From: Rhizopus sp. PT2906
Taxonomy: Eukaryota; Mucoromycota; Mucoromycetes; Mucorales; Rhizopodaceae
DNA: 64,000 bases
Direction of reading: 5' to 3'
NCBI GenBank assembly: GCA_025529335.1
Contig: JAMYHX010000007.1
Location: 1-64,000 of the forward strand
Shown: positions 12,789 through 24,024 of the stretch, piece by piece
Layout of the letters: each line of letters begins with the position of its first letter
Position numbering within the stretch: position 1 is the first letter of the stretch
Program-made: the position numbers and the translations under genes
Notes under the pieces: generated by a model
Seen by the model: the letters and a program-made list of their open reading frames with translations, nothing else
Database searches by the model: none
What the model was told of the DNA's origin: nothing

Positions 12789-13843
12789 TCTCTCCTGTCA
12801 AATAAAAAATAAAAAAAGCAAAAAAAAAGTACAGCGGTCGGAAGTAAAGAAATTATTCCATTTTCGGGTTTGGGACTTTTTTTTTCTAATCTTTCAGGAC
12901 AATTGCTTTTCCAGATAGAAATCAAAATCTTAAGAGTGGCATAATTAATCAGGAACCCAAGATCAATAGTTCCCAAGTAGTATCCAATCAAAAAATATCC
13001 ATATATCAAAGGCCGTCTCCTAAAATCAAAGAAGATAGCTTTATGATACTCTATTCTCATGTTTGGCATGTAGAACGTTCCTTCGAAAGCCATTGGAATT
13101 CGCTGAAACTCGCTCACTGCCTTCCCTAGTGTCAAGCTAAGGAAGATGGTTCCTATGACTATTCTGGGACCTCAAGACAGTACAACATGAGAAGACTTTG
13201 GCGGAGAAGTTTTGTCTGTAAGCTATGAAAATTAAGTCCATTCTCAAAAATCTCGCATAGGCTTTAGCTTAAGTTTTTTCTTGGTTCTATTTTTGCACGA
13301 CTTAATGTTATTGGTTCATGTTTCTCTTTCAACAAAAAAAAACAAACAGTCTTACTTAGGACAATCAGTTAAAAGCTCTAGACCTTTTATTTCTCGGAGC
13401 AAAATGCTCCATCGAGTTAATCTGCTTGATTTGAATACTGCATGTTTCTATAAGTTTACTAAAAGGGCACTAAATGCCGACGAGCGACGCTATAAAAAAG
13501 TTATACTTTTGTTCAAAGGAGAGCTGCCTTTTTAAGAAAGATGTATGACAGAAGAGTACAGTAAAATTGATAAATGAACAACGTGTATTCACTGCAAGTA
13601 CACTGTCAAGAAATACTTTACACTATAAGCATTATCCAAAGAGAAGGAAGCAAAGCAAACTATCCTTCTTAACAAAACTAACAGTGTGTTAAAATAAAGT
13701 AATCAACGTAGACGATGACCAAAGAATTACCAATGTTCAATGATGTAATAAAAACCCTTAGCCACCATTGAGTAACAAGTCTATTAATATCAAAGGAGTA
13801 GATTAAATGAAAGCAGGACCATCGATTCAATTTAAATGCTGTA

Positions 13844-13947
13844 TACAGTATTTCCAGAAAGTAATGTCGCAAAAATTGAATTTTTACAATACAAAATATA
13901 CAGGAATGCGACATCTTGGCGCGACATTAATTTTTAAAAACACTGTA
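13844..13947. mobile_element. 100-bp Tc1/mariner-type MITE
   Basis: The element at 13846-13945 begins CAGTATTTCCAGAAAGTAAT and ends with a recognisable inverted copy (CGACATTAATTTTTAAAAAC then ACTG). The imperfect terminal repeats run about 27 bases, from TACAGT inward to ATGTCGC. A TA dinucleotide flanks each end (13844-13845 and 13946-13947), as expected for Tc1/mariner insertion. It has no coding capacity, so it would be a non-autonomous element. The match to this superfamily is inferred from the ends only. Confidence 0.6.
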
Positions 13948-14820
13948 TTCAAAATTACCTATAATTTGTACATCACCGATAAAAATTACCCTCAAATACA
14001 ATGAGGGGTGCATTTTGTGCAATGTTCATTTCATTCAACTGTTTGATTGCATGTAACCCGCTATTACTTTTAAGTTATACTTATTTTAGATTACTTGTGC
14101 TTTTGCGTCAAGAAGGCATGCTGCTTACTATGTGCTTGAATACAGTAGAAGTAATAGAGTCATATTTATGATCTTTACTGCAATTTTAGCATTTTTCATA
14201 TGAAGCAAAAAAAAACGAATAGAGAATCCTTAATGTAAGGGGAATTTCTGTAGAAGTTGCATAATACGGGGTAACCTGCCCATTGATGCGAAGATTTTTG
14301 CCGTGTTGAATATGAGACTATTAGCTTAGAGCGATGTAGACCACGGTTAGAACCATGAAGAGATCTATATGAATACTATGATTTTTTTGATTTCTTGTTT
14401 AAAGAAGAGATTAACAGAGAAAAATCAAGCTATCACGATGAGTGAATCACTTTGAAATAACTAGGCTTTAATGAAGCAGGAAGGTGTAAAGCAAGGGGAG
14501 CATCGTCTCACATTTTTAAAGTTAAACAGGATCCCCTTATCTGACTTTAGATTGCGTAACACAACATTTAAGATCATCGTTAAGTATATTTAAGAGTGTC
14601 TGAACAACGTAAAGCTTAATCTACGAAATAGAATGTTAAAGGTTGATTACTTTTGCACAAATGCTTGTGTCGGTAATGATCTTCTGTTCTTTAACTACTG
14701 TCTATTATACTAGTGTACTTCATCCTTATGTGTTCAGTAATTTTTCAGCGATTAGTTATAAACGTGAGCACAAGGTCCATTATGTATAAAGTAGATCTAT
14801 CTACTTGTGCAAAAAGCAAG

Positions 14821-14880
14821 CATAGTCATATGGCAGATTGATTTGCCGAGCTTAAAAGTATATAAAGAGGCGCTTCTTTC
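14821..14880 (+). promoter_or_regulatory. Core promoter of secreted-protein copy 1
   Basis: A TATA box (TATAAAG, 14861-14867) lies 49 bases before the ATG. It sits in a block (CATAGTCATATGG, GAGCTTAAAAGTATAT, GCGCTTCTTTCATGG) that recurs inverted at 31741-31810 before copy 2. Conservation between the two copies supports a functional core promoter. Confidence 0.6.
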
Positions 14881-14909
14881 ATGGGTACCATAATACACAC
14901 AAACTCAAT

Positions 14910-15254
14910 ATGAAGTCTATAATCGCTGTTATTCTTCTTGCTGCAAACTTATTGGTTGCCAATGCCGAGCCTGATTGTTTCAAAACCATAAATCAAGGTG
15001 TTGCTACTGTTGAATTGGGAATATACACACAAAAGTGCGCTACGATCAGCTACACTGGCGGGGTTATCACTAGTGATGTCAAGTACAATTGTTGTGGTCC
15101 TAGTGGTTGGCTTCGTATAAATTATGCTGATTGGGAGAAACTTCGTAGTGATGGTAAACTGGATGGACTTCGATATCAAAGACCTGACCTCACTTTTCGC
15201 AAAATGGTTGGTACTAATCCAACTACTATTTCCGCAGAACAATATCTCCCTTAG
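14910..15254 (+). CDS. Small secreted cysteine-contain­ing protein, copy 1
   Basis: Single exon, 114 residues, family not recognised. A signal peptide is clear: a hydrophobic core after MKSIIAV, with likely cleavage after VANA (residue 19). The mature chain of about 95 residues has four cysteines (23, 43, 61, 62), the last two in YNCCGPSGW, and two dense aromatic/charged runs (INYADWEKLRSDGK, GLRYQRPDLTF). No catalytic motif is visible. A near-identical copy lies inverted at 30873-31217. The size, secretion signal and rapid change fit an extracellular protein acting on a host, competitor or cell wall, but that is inference only. Confidence 0.8.
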   Translation: MKSIIAVILLAANLLVANAEPDCFKTINQGVATVELGIYTQKCATISYTGGVITSDVKYNCCGPSGWLRINYADWEKLRSDGKLDGLRYQRPDLTFRKMVGTNPTTISAEQYLP

Positions 15255-15468
15255 TTTGGAATATGTAACTGTTATGAAAACCATTAATAAAAACCTTTTT
15301 GCTTCGTTTATCGAATCAACTGAAATAATACTTGTTGAATATTTTACAACAAAAGCTGACTTCTCAAAGGCTTTTCAAAGTTCTGAGGGCGGCACAGTAG
15401 ATCATGTACCCAAAATCGATATTTCTCGTAGTTGATCTCAAGTGGTATTCAGCCAGAGAATATCACTC

Positions 15469-16250
15469 ATGCATCAGAGATCGTCTTCTTTAGAAGCCGT
15501 TCCTATGGTATTCTGTTCTCATGTTTGGTGTGCAAGTCGTTTTTTCAAAGTGTCCTATTTGAATCACCAATTCAGCTTACGACAATTAGAAAAAGAACAG
15601 TACCCAGCTCATTTTAGAGTTGTTACAACGAAAGAAGGTGCTCGAACGATCGCAGAGATTAATTTTGATCCTACCGAGTCCACTATTGATGAAATTCTAC
15701 GTTCTGGAATTAGCTTCGATGATTTAATGATGATTTTAATCTCTGACAACAATTTCAATTTTGTTCGGGTCTGTTTGACTAATTTTCCTTTTCTTTCCGA
15801 AGCCAAACTGTTGGACGGTTTGAAGACTAGTTTAGACAGTTCATATTATATGGAAAGTGATTGCGGTGTTTTGAATATTCCTAAGGATAGGAGTTATTCG
15901 TCACTTAATTACTGTATGTCTTGGGGTAGTTCAGATAAAGAAGGCTTTATAGTTATTGTCATGAAATTGGGAGCATGTTGTTCGTGATTATCCTAAACAC
16001 AACAATCATTGCATCCGTTGGAACTGTGGTGGTGATGGTCGTTATTCATGTAATCATCATTTCTTATCTTTGGAAGTAGTTGCTTCCGTTACGAAAGTTT
16101 CTAATCGATTCAATGGCCGCACAGAGCTGGCTTGAGCAGCTCTACTTTAAGAGAATATTAGGTCAAGGAATTGAATACATCAAACATAAAGAGGAGATAA
16201 TGCATCGAGAGAATCATTTAAAAGAAGAACATATGCTTAATACTTAAACA
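15469..16250 (+). pseudogene. Broken LINE ORF1 (Gag-like, zinc-knuckle) relic
   Basis: A frame starting at ATG 15469 runs to a stop at 15987 and carries GARTIAEINFDPTESTIDE, then an RRM-like stretch (VRVCLTNFPFLSEAKLLDGL). It continues in a second frame as EHVVRDYPKHNNHC followed by RWNCGGDGRYSCNHH, a damaged pair of CCHC knuckles (compare GHVVRDCPK and CWNCGGDGHY). It resumes in a third frame as LEQLYFKRILGQGIEYIKH. The frame changes and lost cysteines mark a dead gene. The layout matches the ORF1 proteins of Mucorales non-LTR retrotransposons as I know them. No reverse transcriptase is nearby, and copies of other families with knuckles are possible. Confidence 0.55.
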
Positions 16251-16399
16251 GCGACTAAAAGAAACACGCGCTCTCTCTGCTGAAGAGAAAATCATTACAT
16301 GACAAGAGCAACAGACCTAAAAACCTAAATATGGGAAAAGAGGGGCTCATTTAAACTCACAAACTCTAATCCCATCCGTGACTTTAATATTTAACAAGT

Positions 16400-17909
16400 A
16401 TGAGTCAACTTTTTAACCTTCTTTTTCCCGTTTTATTTTTTACCATGGAACAACAAACAGCGACAAACATTACTCCATATCTCTCTGAATGGAAACAGAG
16501 CCTTAAGAATGATATGATTGGCAAGAAGCTTTCTGAGCTTCGTACCCCATCTTTAGTTATCGACAAGGCAATACTCGAAAAAAACTGTCAGCAGTTGGGT
16601 AAAATCCGCACTGAGCTAAACACTAATATTCGTATTCATGTCAAAACACACAAGGTAAACTCTCTTTTGTAACCAATATTGGATACGACTTAATTTAAGT
16701 AAGACGGTAGAAGCGGCCAGAATACAATTAAAGGGCGCAAAATCAGATGCTATAGTTGTTTCTACGCTGGCAGAAGCTTATTTCATGATTGAGTCTGACC
16801 TAGTAAAGGATCAACTCCTTAAACAGGTACATATATCATGATGTCTGCACTCTTATTGTACACACACAACTCATACTTTCGCCATCAAGGTCTTATTGGG
16901 CTTTCCTATCACGCCAGACAAATTTGATGACCTGTTCAAACTTTCGAGAAAGGTCGCATCTTTTCAAATATTTATTGGTAAAAGTTAGAAGCTAAAGCGA
17001 AGTGTTTTAAAGCTAATAACGCGATACAGATAACCCCTCTACATTGGACGCACTCGAGTCTTATTGTCGATTGAGAAACGAAAGTTTAAAGGCCAATGTG
17101 TTCTTAAAGATTGATTGTGGATATGGGTAAATACTAGAGCTAATTTTTCTTTGTATTTTTCTAAAATTAAGATTAGACGCGCCGGCATTCCAGTGGATCA
17201 AGAAGAGTCTATTGAATTGGCTAGACGGCTTCAGGCCTCTGAACATGTCAATTTTCTCGGTATCTATAGCCATGCAGGCCATTCTTATGCATCTCAGACA
17301 GCAAACGCAGCTCTAGAGTACCTCGAGGACGAGTGCAATTCTGCTCGTGCCTTCCGAGACAGATTTGAACAACATGGTATTACTATAAAGACGATTTCAA
17401 TAGGCGCCACTCCCACTGTAAAAGCGATCATCAGATTCATGGATGATGCAAGGATCAAGAGTATCTTGCAGGGCATTACTGAAGTGCATGCAGGTGCATA
17501 TGCTTTTCTAGATAGACAACAGGTATCTACGACGCTAGGCACATTAGACGATGTAGCAGTTTCAGTCATGGGCCGCGTCGCCAGTAAATACCCCAACCGC
17601 CATAGCATTCTTATCGATGCTGGTGGATTGGCTCTCTCCAAGGACACTGCTCCACAAGGAGGATTTGGGTATGTCTTGTTGGACCTTAAACATAAAAAGC
17701 CAGTAGCCACAGTCTCAAAAGTTTCTCAAGAACATGGTATAATCACTGATATTGATCAAGAACTCTTCTCAAGCCTTCACATTGGGCAAATCGTCCACAT
17801 TGTACCCAATCACTGCTGCCTTACCTGTGCTTGCCACTTATATTACGTTGTTATTGAAGAAGGAAACGATACAGTTGTTGATGTATGGGTACCGGTCAAA
17901 GGATGGTAA
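16400..17909 (+). CDS. DSD1: D-serine dehydratase-like PLP enzyme
   Basis: Five exons (16400-16654, 16704-16826, 16890-16977, 17030-17126, 17177-17909) give 431 residues. The N-terminal part is an alanine-racemase-fold TIM barrel: the PLP lysine lies in IRIHVKTHK, with KIDCGYGRAGIP, GIYSHAGHSY and SIGATPT following. The C-terminal beta-domain ends with HIVPNHCCLTC, whose His-x-Cys matches the zinc site of eukaryotic D-serine dehydratase (DSD1), which turns D-serine into pyruvate and ammonia. D-threonine aldolase is the main alternative in this superfamily, but the zinc motif favours Dsd1. A second ATG at 16445 could be the start; the first 15 residues are hydrophobic. It converges on BTA1, with 77 bases between stop codons. 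Confidence 0.87.
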
Positions 17910-17986
17910 AAAAAAGAAAGAAATACATATTTATTATTACTATTATTTTACTGAAAAAAAAACGGGGGGGCTGTTATTATGATACA

Positions 17987-20581
17987 TTAAGCAATCTTTG
18001 TTGCCCTATAAAAACTAGCATACATATTCACGCGATCAATGACTTGACCAGGACGGCGAATAGCCAGAGGCTCTACAGTAAAGCCATATTTCATGAACAG
18101 CTCATTATACCATGGCCTTGTTCCTGCGCTGCGCCAGTAGACTTGTCCTCCCGGCTGTAACACGCGCTTCATTTCCATAATTTCGTTTTCTAATTCTTGG
18201 CATCCATTAGGATCAAACCAGTCCATATGATCCATGACCACAAGTCGTGTCAGATAATCATTGGACATGCTCTTGAGTGCATCCAAGATAGATTCTGTAT
18301 GCAAGCGGAATGCGTTTAATGCTCCAGAGGACTAAAGATAAAGATAAGTATATGAGTCAACGTCATATGTGCGTTGTTTTTACCTTTAAAGTGTTGAATC
18401 CTTCCTTTGTAAGATAAGAAGGACAGGATGTGTGACTATAGCGTTGCTTTAAGCAGAGATAATAAAAGTACTGGTCGTCCTTGAAAAGTGAATGAGATGG
18501 AATAGGATCCAAGGTATTTTCGATATATTCTTGGCAAGTAGTTTCTTTAAGGAACATGTTCATCTGATTTATGGGTACTGCAGAAAACGTTATTACACTG
18601 TACTTTTTCTATTTGCTATTGTTTACCTCCTAATGCGTTCCACATAAACATCGGGTTATGTAACACCTTTTGAATCATGGGTGAAAAGATAGCAGGCTTT
18701 ATCGTGTTTTCCCAAATTGACTTTTGCTCTTTAATCGTATCAGCAGATACCATAGCATCCACTGCATCGCCTAGTCCTTGCATACGAATCCACCATTCGA
18801 GAATAGATAAGGCTAAACCAGAGTATCCTGTCTTGTAAAACTTGTGATTGAAACGGTCCGAGTGGTGAGACCAATATTGAAAAGCATATGAACTTAAATG
18901 AGGTGAGAGTGTTTCATGTAGTAAGACAGAGAAACGAGGATTATAACCATCACCAAACATTCGCCAGAAATCTTGGTATTCCAAGCTGGTGATACCTGCA
19001 AGTTTGAGTTCCAACAGATGGTTCTATAACAGCGATAAGTTTTATGTTTTCATTTATGCCAAACAAAGCTTACTTGACAGGGATTCATATCAATACAATG
19101 GATTCGTTTGGGTTGTGCCTTTAAAGCATATTCAAGAGCGTTATCACCTGCAGATGTGATCACAAACATAACATCTTGACTTGAGATATTGAGGTACTCC
19201 AAATCAACACGTGGATCCTCCCAGGTAAATGCGTAAATGTAAGATCTAAACTGGGTATGACAAGGCAAGTAAGGGTCATAATCCAATCTCCATTGCTTGT
19301 TTTGATAACTAAATGAACCACGCTTGACCATTTGATTTTGTTGACTTTGGATAGAAGATCGACCACTGGATACACTATCCGTGTCATCAGACATTTCGAC
19401 AAGACTTGATAACTCGGCTTGACGAGCGTTGGAGCAGCCTAACCAGATATAGTAGGGCATCTGGATCACATAAGGGATAATGAAATGGTTTCGACGGTTG
19501 AGGGACTTGATCGTACCAAACTTGTATTCCAAATAATCTCGGCGACCAGGATACAGGTGAATATGGTCTAGCTCAAACCAGGCATGCCAGAAATGTCTTG
19601 TGAACCAGTTACATTGTCTGTTTTGTTGAGGCGACCAGCTTTCAGCAGGTGCACGTGATCGACCAGAGACGTAAAAATCAACAACACCTACGACACCCTC
19701 GGGCGATAGCAAGGATTGGATACGATCGACCACAGGATAAAAATGGTCCATCATGGATACTTAAAGAATACGATAAGAACAACCGATCACGAGGGTTTTA
19801 TACTAAACTTACAGGCGTATGATACGGTGACTAACCCAACACGTCCTTCTAACGATCCTTCATCGCCAGGTACTTGAAAGCTAGCTGCATCTTCGCATAG
19901 AACTACCACATTCTTCCATCCCTTCTTTTCAAAACGTTCTGCTGCTACTGCACAGAGTGATGGTGTCAGATCAACAAGAATTACCTTTTCAAATTGATCG
20001 ATAGGGAAATAATCATTCATGGTTTCGATATTCCAGCCTGAACGATACAGTTTTTAAAAAAAACTCCCTCTCACTTAACCTGATCACGAACTTACCTGTT
20101 CCACCGCCAAGATCAATCCAGATAGGCTTCTTGTTCATCACGCCAGAGGCAATTTGCTCCTTTAATTGTGCAGCAGAGAGTTTCAGCATTGTCTTACGAC
20201 CTCTCAAAAGCGCTCCACGAGAATGATCGTAAACTATAAAACGTCAGCTTACAAACGCACCCTACTTTTGTCACTGTTTTGTTTACTTTTAGCTTGATCT
20301 TGATAAAACGATTCCAGTCTGCCTTGTAGGTTATGACCATGTTCACCCAAGGGCTTAAAGAAGCACGAATACATAAACCTAAGAGGTGTCTGAATTTGTT
20401 GCCAAGCAACAAGACAGAAAACGGAAGCAGCGGAACCAAAATATAGAGAGAACAAGAGCCAACGCTGATAGACTTCATTTGCAAATACATTAAACAGTTC
20501 AGTCTCCAGTTGAATGGTGTATATGCTTATCATAGCAATTGGCACCAAAGCGAATCGTACAGAGAGTGGTAAATGATACAT
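17987..20581 (-). CDS. BTA1: Betaine lipid (DGTS) synthase, fused methyltransferase + BtaA-type
   Basis: Seven exons (20287-20581, 20096-20233, 19813-20037, 19074-19759, 18627-19023, 18384-18577, 17987-18331) encode 759 residues. N-terminal membrane segments are followed by a class I SAM methyltransferase (WIDLGGGTGWNIETM, VILVDLTPSLC). After a serine-rich linker comes the DUF3419/BtaA domain (YAFTWEDPRVDLEYL, ITSAGDNALEYAL, RIHCIDMNPCQ, VVMDHMDWF). The C-terminal part transfers the aminobutyryl group from SAM to diacylglycerol; the N-terminal part methylates it to the trimethyl-homoserine lipid. Known fungal BTA1 genes are induced by phosphate starvation, when the lipid replaces phosphatidylcholine. 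The start ATG is the first in frame after a pyrimidine-rich leader; the frame upstream has only a TTG. Confidence 0.93.
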
Positions 20582-20872
20582 TCCTATTGAAAATAAGAAA
20601 AAGAAAAGAAAAGAAAAAAAAAAGGGGGTGAATCGTAATTTACTTAAGGGGGAAACCAAATTAAGGGGGCGGGGACGGTAAGTACAATGTTATATACTTC
20701 ATTATTTTCCCAATCGTAAAGGATCATCTTAACACACACTCTCTGGATTCATTAGTAGCTTCAAGTTAAAGATAATTTCTACCAATGAAATATCAAGAAA
20801 TGATCCATTATCTCACATGATGCACTGTCAATCTTGACCTATGAAAAAGTCTATTTGAGGGATGAAACAACT

Positions 20873-22447
20873 TTATTCGGTTTCTAAAATATCTTCAGAT
20901 AATCCACGGTCCCTTCTCCATTTCAAAAAGTCGTCATATGTCTTGACCTTTCCATTACTTTCCTGAACAGTCTTTTTGAAAACATGTAACGTGTTTTGAA
21001 ATCGGCGCTTGTGGTTTGAGAACCAGTAAGTGATGTTCCTAGGTTTTAATCCCGTTTCTTTTTGAACTTGTTTACGCTGTTCTTTCGTCAGTTTATCTCT
21101 GATACTATAAATGTCAAAGAAGATAGATTTTAGATAATGAGTGGTTTGAGCATCATAGGACGTAGCAGTTCTTCTTGTGTGCTTTGATCCAGAGGACTGA
21201 CGACGCGATCGAGAAGAGCTAGAGCTCTTGCCTTTATTGGAAACTTTTTTTGCCCTTTTTCGATAACCATAATCATCGTCATCTTCAGGGGCCACATAGT
21301 CTTCGTCATCATCGTTATAATCATAATCATCGTCTTCCTCTTCTTCTTCTTCTAATTCGTATTCTTCATCACTCGTTTCCTTTTTTATGTCTTGCTTATG
21401 ACTGTCTTCTTCCGATACGTTACTCGTAAGGGATAGATCATTTGAAGAGTCACCAGTAAGTCCAGGATGAATGAATAAAGACTGATCTTCGGACCACGTG
21501 GGGGTAGCTGGAAGTGAAATGAATGGTTGGTGTTGGCTTTGTTGTTCAACCGAAGGCGTAACAGGTGCTGAAGACCAAAAGTGAATCCAAGAGGGTTCGA
21601 TATGGGAGAACTGAGCATCGTTCACATGATGCGGAATGTAAAAGGCTGGACTCGAGCCGCCAACCATACGATTTTCTTGCTTGACAGGATCCAAACAGGT
21701 TGACTCGAGAGACAAGAGCGAGAACGTATCCATGGCCTGTTGTGTTAGATCTTGGTCAGATACTTCATTGATGGGAACCCTGACTATCAAGTTGTTTTGA
21801 AAAACAGGTAATGCGTAGGGGTTCAGCTTAAATTGATTGATTTCTTGCTTAATCTTCACTACGGTCTCTACCAAGGGAGCAATGGCCTCCAGCGGACTTT
21901 GATCGAACCAGACACGGCCATTTTCAATAATCTGGAGAGCTTGATGCATTATCTCCATCTGATCCTTCAATCGACGGACAGCAGAGAACATGCTACGAGG
22001 GAGAGCCTCGGGATCGCAATCTGCCTGAGAGTGAGACCTGACGATGGAGCACATCAAGTAGTGTGCTTGCAAAATGCTAGACTGAAGCCATGCTTGAACC
22101 GCTGTCCGGTACTGGGGTTCCTTGGCCATCATGATGTGCTTTTGAAAGTCTAGCCAAAGACGCGAAAATTGAGAAAAGCTTGGGTGAGAGATAAACAAGG
22201 GCAAGTCAGGAAAATGACGAAGCATTTCTACCAGCGAAAAGGGCGATTCGTCATATCCTTCAGTCTCGATTTGATCTACAATATCGACATGGGCTTGAGG
22301 AGTGAGAGTAGTAGAGAAATCATCACATGCATCATCAGAAATGCAAACTGGCACGGATGGCTGTGATTGATAGGCATAAGCGTCATATGACATATTGGTT
22401 TGTTCTGATCTATTGATGATTTGATAAAAGTACTGTTCTTGAAGCAT
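20873..22447 (-). CDS. Homeodomain transcription factor
   Basis: Single exon, 524 residues from ATG 22447; an in-frame ATG at 22393 is an alternative. Most of the chain is Ser/Gln/Pro-rich and probably disordered. An acidic block of Glu/Asp runs (residues about 370-400) is followed by a basic serine-rich segment. The homeodomain lies near residues 430-490: a helix-1/2 region with LKSIFFDIYSIRDKLTKEQR and the recognition helix NITYWFSNHKRRFQ, with the Trp-Phe and Asn positions expected. The WFSNHKRR form resembles fungal HD proteins more than animal classes. Target genes unknown. The CT/GA-rich 5' leader and lack of introns are unusual beside its neighbours. Confidence 0.88.
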   Translation of the reverse strand: MLQEQYFYQIINRSEQTNMSYDAYAYQSQPSVPVCISDDACDDFSTTLTPQAHVDIVDQIETEGYDESPFSLVEMLRHFPDLPLFISHPSFSQFSRLWLDFQKHIMMAKEPQYRTAVQAWLQSSILQAHYLMCSIVRSHSQADCDPEALPRSMFSAVRRLKDQMEIMHQALQIIENGRVWFDQSPLEAIAPLVETVVKIKQEINQFKLNPYALPVFQNNLIVRVPINEVSDQDLTQQAMDTFSLLSLESTCLDPVKQENRMVGGSSPAFYIPHHVNDAQFSHIEPSWIHFWSSAPVTPSVEQQSQHQPFISLPATPTWSEDQSLFIHPGLTGDSSNDLSLTSNVSEEDSHKQDIKKETSDEEYELEEEEEEDDDYDYNDDDEDYVAPEDDDDYGYRKRAKKVSNKGKSSSSSRSRRQSSGSKHTRRTATSYDAQTTHYLKSIFFDIYSIRDKLTKEQRKQVQKETGLKPRNITYWFSNHKRRFQNTLHVFKKTVQESNGKVKTYDDFLKWRRDRGLSEDILETE

Positions 22448-22714
22448 AAAAGATAGACGATATACAAGAGAAAAGAAAGAGAAAGAGAGAGTTATATAAT
22501 TCTTGTGTGCCTTGACTTCTGCTATTTTAACGCGTAAAAACAAGTGTTTATAAGCCTAAAGTATTCAAGAGAAGTATAATTGCAAGCCTGTTTTTTACCT
22601 GTTTTGATTGATTTACTTAAACAAAAGTATACTCAAGCCCAACTTTTATAACATATAATCTCTACTTTTCCTATTCAAGCGAACAATTGAATATAAAGAG
22701 CACTATGGTTTATT

Positions 22715-24024
22715 TTATGTTTCTTGGTTATTTTGAAAGAGTACATATTTCATCCTTTTATATAGCTTTAAATAACCAATGACAGCTATCATAAACAGAA
22801 GGAATAAAAATAAATAATATTGCTGATTATTAGCATAAGTTTGTGTTATATAATAAATATCTTCTTCTAATATTGTCTCATAGGTCATGTTTAGTTTGCT
22901 CTTTGATTGATCGTATTCCTTTACTAATCCTTCAATGATCCCTTTTGATGGTCTGATTTCATATGTCCTTGAATGAACAATTGGTTCCTTTGTTATGTTT
23001 ACTCTTGGTGTGAATGATGCTGACTCAATAATGCTTGTTGCTATCGTTTTGTGGAAAGCTATTTTGTTGTAAGTTCTATAATCTATTTATAGTATATTGT
23101 ATCTATAATTATACTACTTTACCTGTTGAAAAATGTGTATGATCCCACCAAAGGTACTCATGGTCGTTAGGACAGTCAACACAGTCGGAGGTAATAGGAA
23201 TATATGTTTGTTTATAGTTGAATAATGCTGGATTTACTATAATGTCGTTAACGAGCGAATTTATATCTACAAGGTCCATCTCTAATGCGTGATGGTGTCT
23301 ATTAAGATTTGCAATATCCTTTTCCAGCAATTTATTTATTTCTATGGCTGCTTGATTTTTCTCGGGTGCTTGGTCGGTGTTTAGATAGTATGGCATATAT
23401 TCAAGTGGTGGTATGTTGAAGATGATAAACTTGTTTGCTTGAAATACTTTGTTGATTGACCTCTAATAGAAGACTATTAGGTTATGTATTTACTTGAGTA
23501 CACACACTATTTACCAGCTGTTGACCGATACATTCTGCAATCTGTTTAAAGTCAACCTCTATTCTATGATTATTATTATTATTGAATAAAACTCTATTTA
23601 AGCTTACCTTTTTTCTTTGACATTTTATTGATGTCATGGAGGCCAAACCAAACACCATAAACAGTCTCGGATGAATTTAAATTTAATTTAAGTTTATAAT
23701 ATCCTTCAACTTGATCTTTAAAGCTTGGTATGTATTGTTTTGTCTTTGGGTACATGTTATTATCACATACTGATCCACTATATGCAAAATTATAAAGTGT
23801 AGCATTCCAAGAAGAAGCTAAATATTCATTCCATAATGGACCATTGGACCAACGCTGACCATTACCAACATCTTTAAACGAGATGAGCATTCTTTTTTAG
23901 CATGTATCATTTTTTTATATAAACTACCTGAATTCGAATCACCAAATATCACTATATTCTTGACCTCACTCGCAAGCACTAATAGTGAAAGTTGAGACAA
24001 AGTCAAGATAATATTTATCTTCAT
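22715..24024 (-). CDS. Secreted/membrane SGNH (GDSL) hydrolase with C-terminal anchor
   Basis: Five exons (23928-24024, 23608-23871, 23515-23558, 23123-23462, 22715-23058) give 362 residues. A signal peptide (MKINIILTLSQLSLLVLAS) precedes block I FGDSNSD, which holds the catalytic Ser. GQRWSNGPLWNEYLA and FAYSGSVCDNN follow, then VWFGLHDIN in place of the usual GxND block, and the Asp/His pair in WWDHTHFSTG. This order is typical of CE16-like acetyl esterases and related fungal GDSL lipases. Exon 5 adds about 115 residues not usual in the family, ending in a membrane helix (YYLFLFLLFMIAVIGYL) with a short basic tail. The enzyme is therefore probably tethered at the surface or in an endomembrane. 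Substrate unknown. Confidence 0.83.

Larger units (their letters stand above)
12789..14909. other. Gene-poor 2.1-kb interval
   Basis: AT-rich sequence between the valyl-tRNA synthetase start and the secreted-protein gene. It holds one 100-bp mariner-type MITE and, from about 14500 on, sequence that is also found in inverted form at 31.7-32.1 kb. Short open frames at 12767-13135 and 13281-13535 have no recognisable domains, and the first lacks an ATG at its 5' end. I see nothing else. Confidence 0.6.

Noticed and set aside
12767..13135. 122-codon minus-strand open frame overlapping the valyl-tRNA synthetase start
   Set aside because: It opens with TTG, has no recognisable domain, overlaps the 5' end of a well-supported gene and occupies its likely promoter.
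13281..13535. 84-codon plus-strand frame
   Set aside because: Low-complexity start, no homology recognised, no splice partners.
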